A stretch of 64,000 nucleotides of DNA from contig NZ_WQFE01000001.1 in NCBI RefSeq assembly GCF_013033965.1, forward strand, positions 62,001-126,000, read 5' to 3'. Source of the DNA: Ruegeria atlantica (GTDB taxonomy: Bacteria; Pseudomonadota; Alphaproteobacteria; Rhodobacterales; Rhodobacteraceae). The notes under the pieces are model-generated. The model made no database searches, was not told the DNA's origin, and was given only the letters and a program-made list of their open reading frames with translations. Position numbers and translations under genes: made by a program. Below are positions 63,990 to 64,000 of this stretch, piece by piece; within the stretch, counting starts at the first letter, position 1, and each line of letters opens with the position of its first letter.

Positions 63990-64000
63990 CTCGGTGCTGA

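Noticed and set aside
1..64000. CRISPR arrays, insertion sequences, prophage or integrase genes
   Set aside because: No regularly spaced repeats, transposase or integrase motifs seen; gene order looks like core chromosome.

Overview
The window reads as chromosomal DNA of a marine alphaproteobacterium of the Rhodobacterales (Roseobacter group). The evidence is gene content and order: a 14-gene complex I (nuo) operon interrupted by small extra reading frames, followed by birA, coaX and RNase J; DUF983, DUF5333 and DUF5337 genes; a TRAP-free amino-acid-type ABC cassette; an MttB-family methyltransferase without an in-frame amber codon; and a leucine/isovalerate degradation (liu) cluster. Genus cannot be fixed from the sequence alone. 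I see no insertion sequence, prophage or CRISPR array.

Layout. 1-3171: a minus-strand signalling unit of a PAS histidine kinase (cut by the window edge), a FIST-domain sensor and a LuxR-type response regulator, resembling the NahK/NosP nitric-oxide module. 3268-10011: a SLOG-fold molybdenum-carrier-like protein, an unknown protein, two glycosyltransferases, a small secreted protein and a long membrane-anchored proline/acid-rich protein; probably envelope functions. 10343-13182: a TauD-type dioxygenase, an acyltransferase and a fructosamine-kinase-like protein. 13235-18469: a complete branched-chain-amino-acid-type ABC importer (binding protein, two permeases, two ATPases) with a strong hairpin after the binding-protein gene. 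19052-19141: tRNA-Ser(UGA).

19344-26860 is on the plus strand: a SPOR lipoprotein, a D-Ala-D-Ala carboxypeptidase, tmk, holB, tatD and a metallo-beta-lactamase-fold gene in a tightly overlapping series, then an AEC transporter and a CbiX-like chelatase. 26881-28475 is an H-NOX/diguanylate cyclase pair in which the H-NOX protein seems to have lost its heme-ligating residues. 28596-35977 holds the MttB homologue, a HAD phosphatase, DUF3572, a PleD-like diguanylate cyclase with degenerate receivers, a four-gene EF-hand/ECF sigma/anti-sigma/Spy-like operon, DUF983 and a NUDIX hydrolase.

36001-57559 is one long minus-strand transcription region: nuoA-B-C-(two tiny membrane ORFs)-D-(secreted ORF)-E-(DUF5337)-F-(MAPEG, lipoprotein, DUF5333)-G-(small ORF)-H-I-(CMD)-J-(secreted ORF)-K-L-M-N, then a Rho-independent terminator and birA-coaX-rnj. 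A good sigma70-type promoter and a palindrome precede nuoA. 57754-63989 is the liu cluster: methylglutaconyl-CoA hydratase, HMG-CoA lyase, both methylcrotonyl-CoA carboxylase subunits with a secreted protein between them, and a TPR-like gene at the edge.

The points most worth follow-up are the apparently heme-less H-NOX next to an intact cyclase, the PleD paralogue with lost phosphoacceptors, the tiny conserved-looking membrane ORFs in nuo, the secreted cysteine-containing proteins coupled to nuoK and to the MCC alpha gene, and the terminator that occupies the birA ribosome-binding region.
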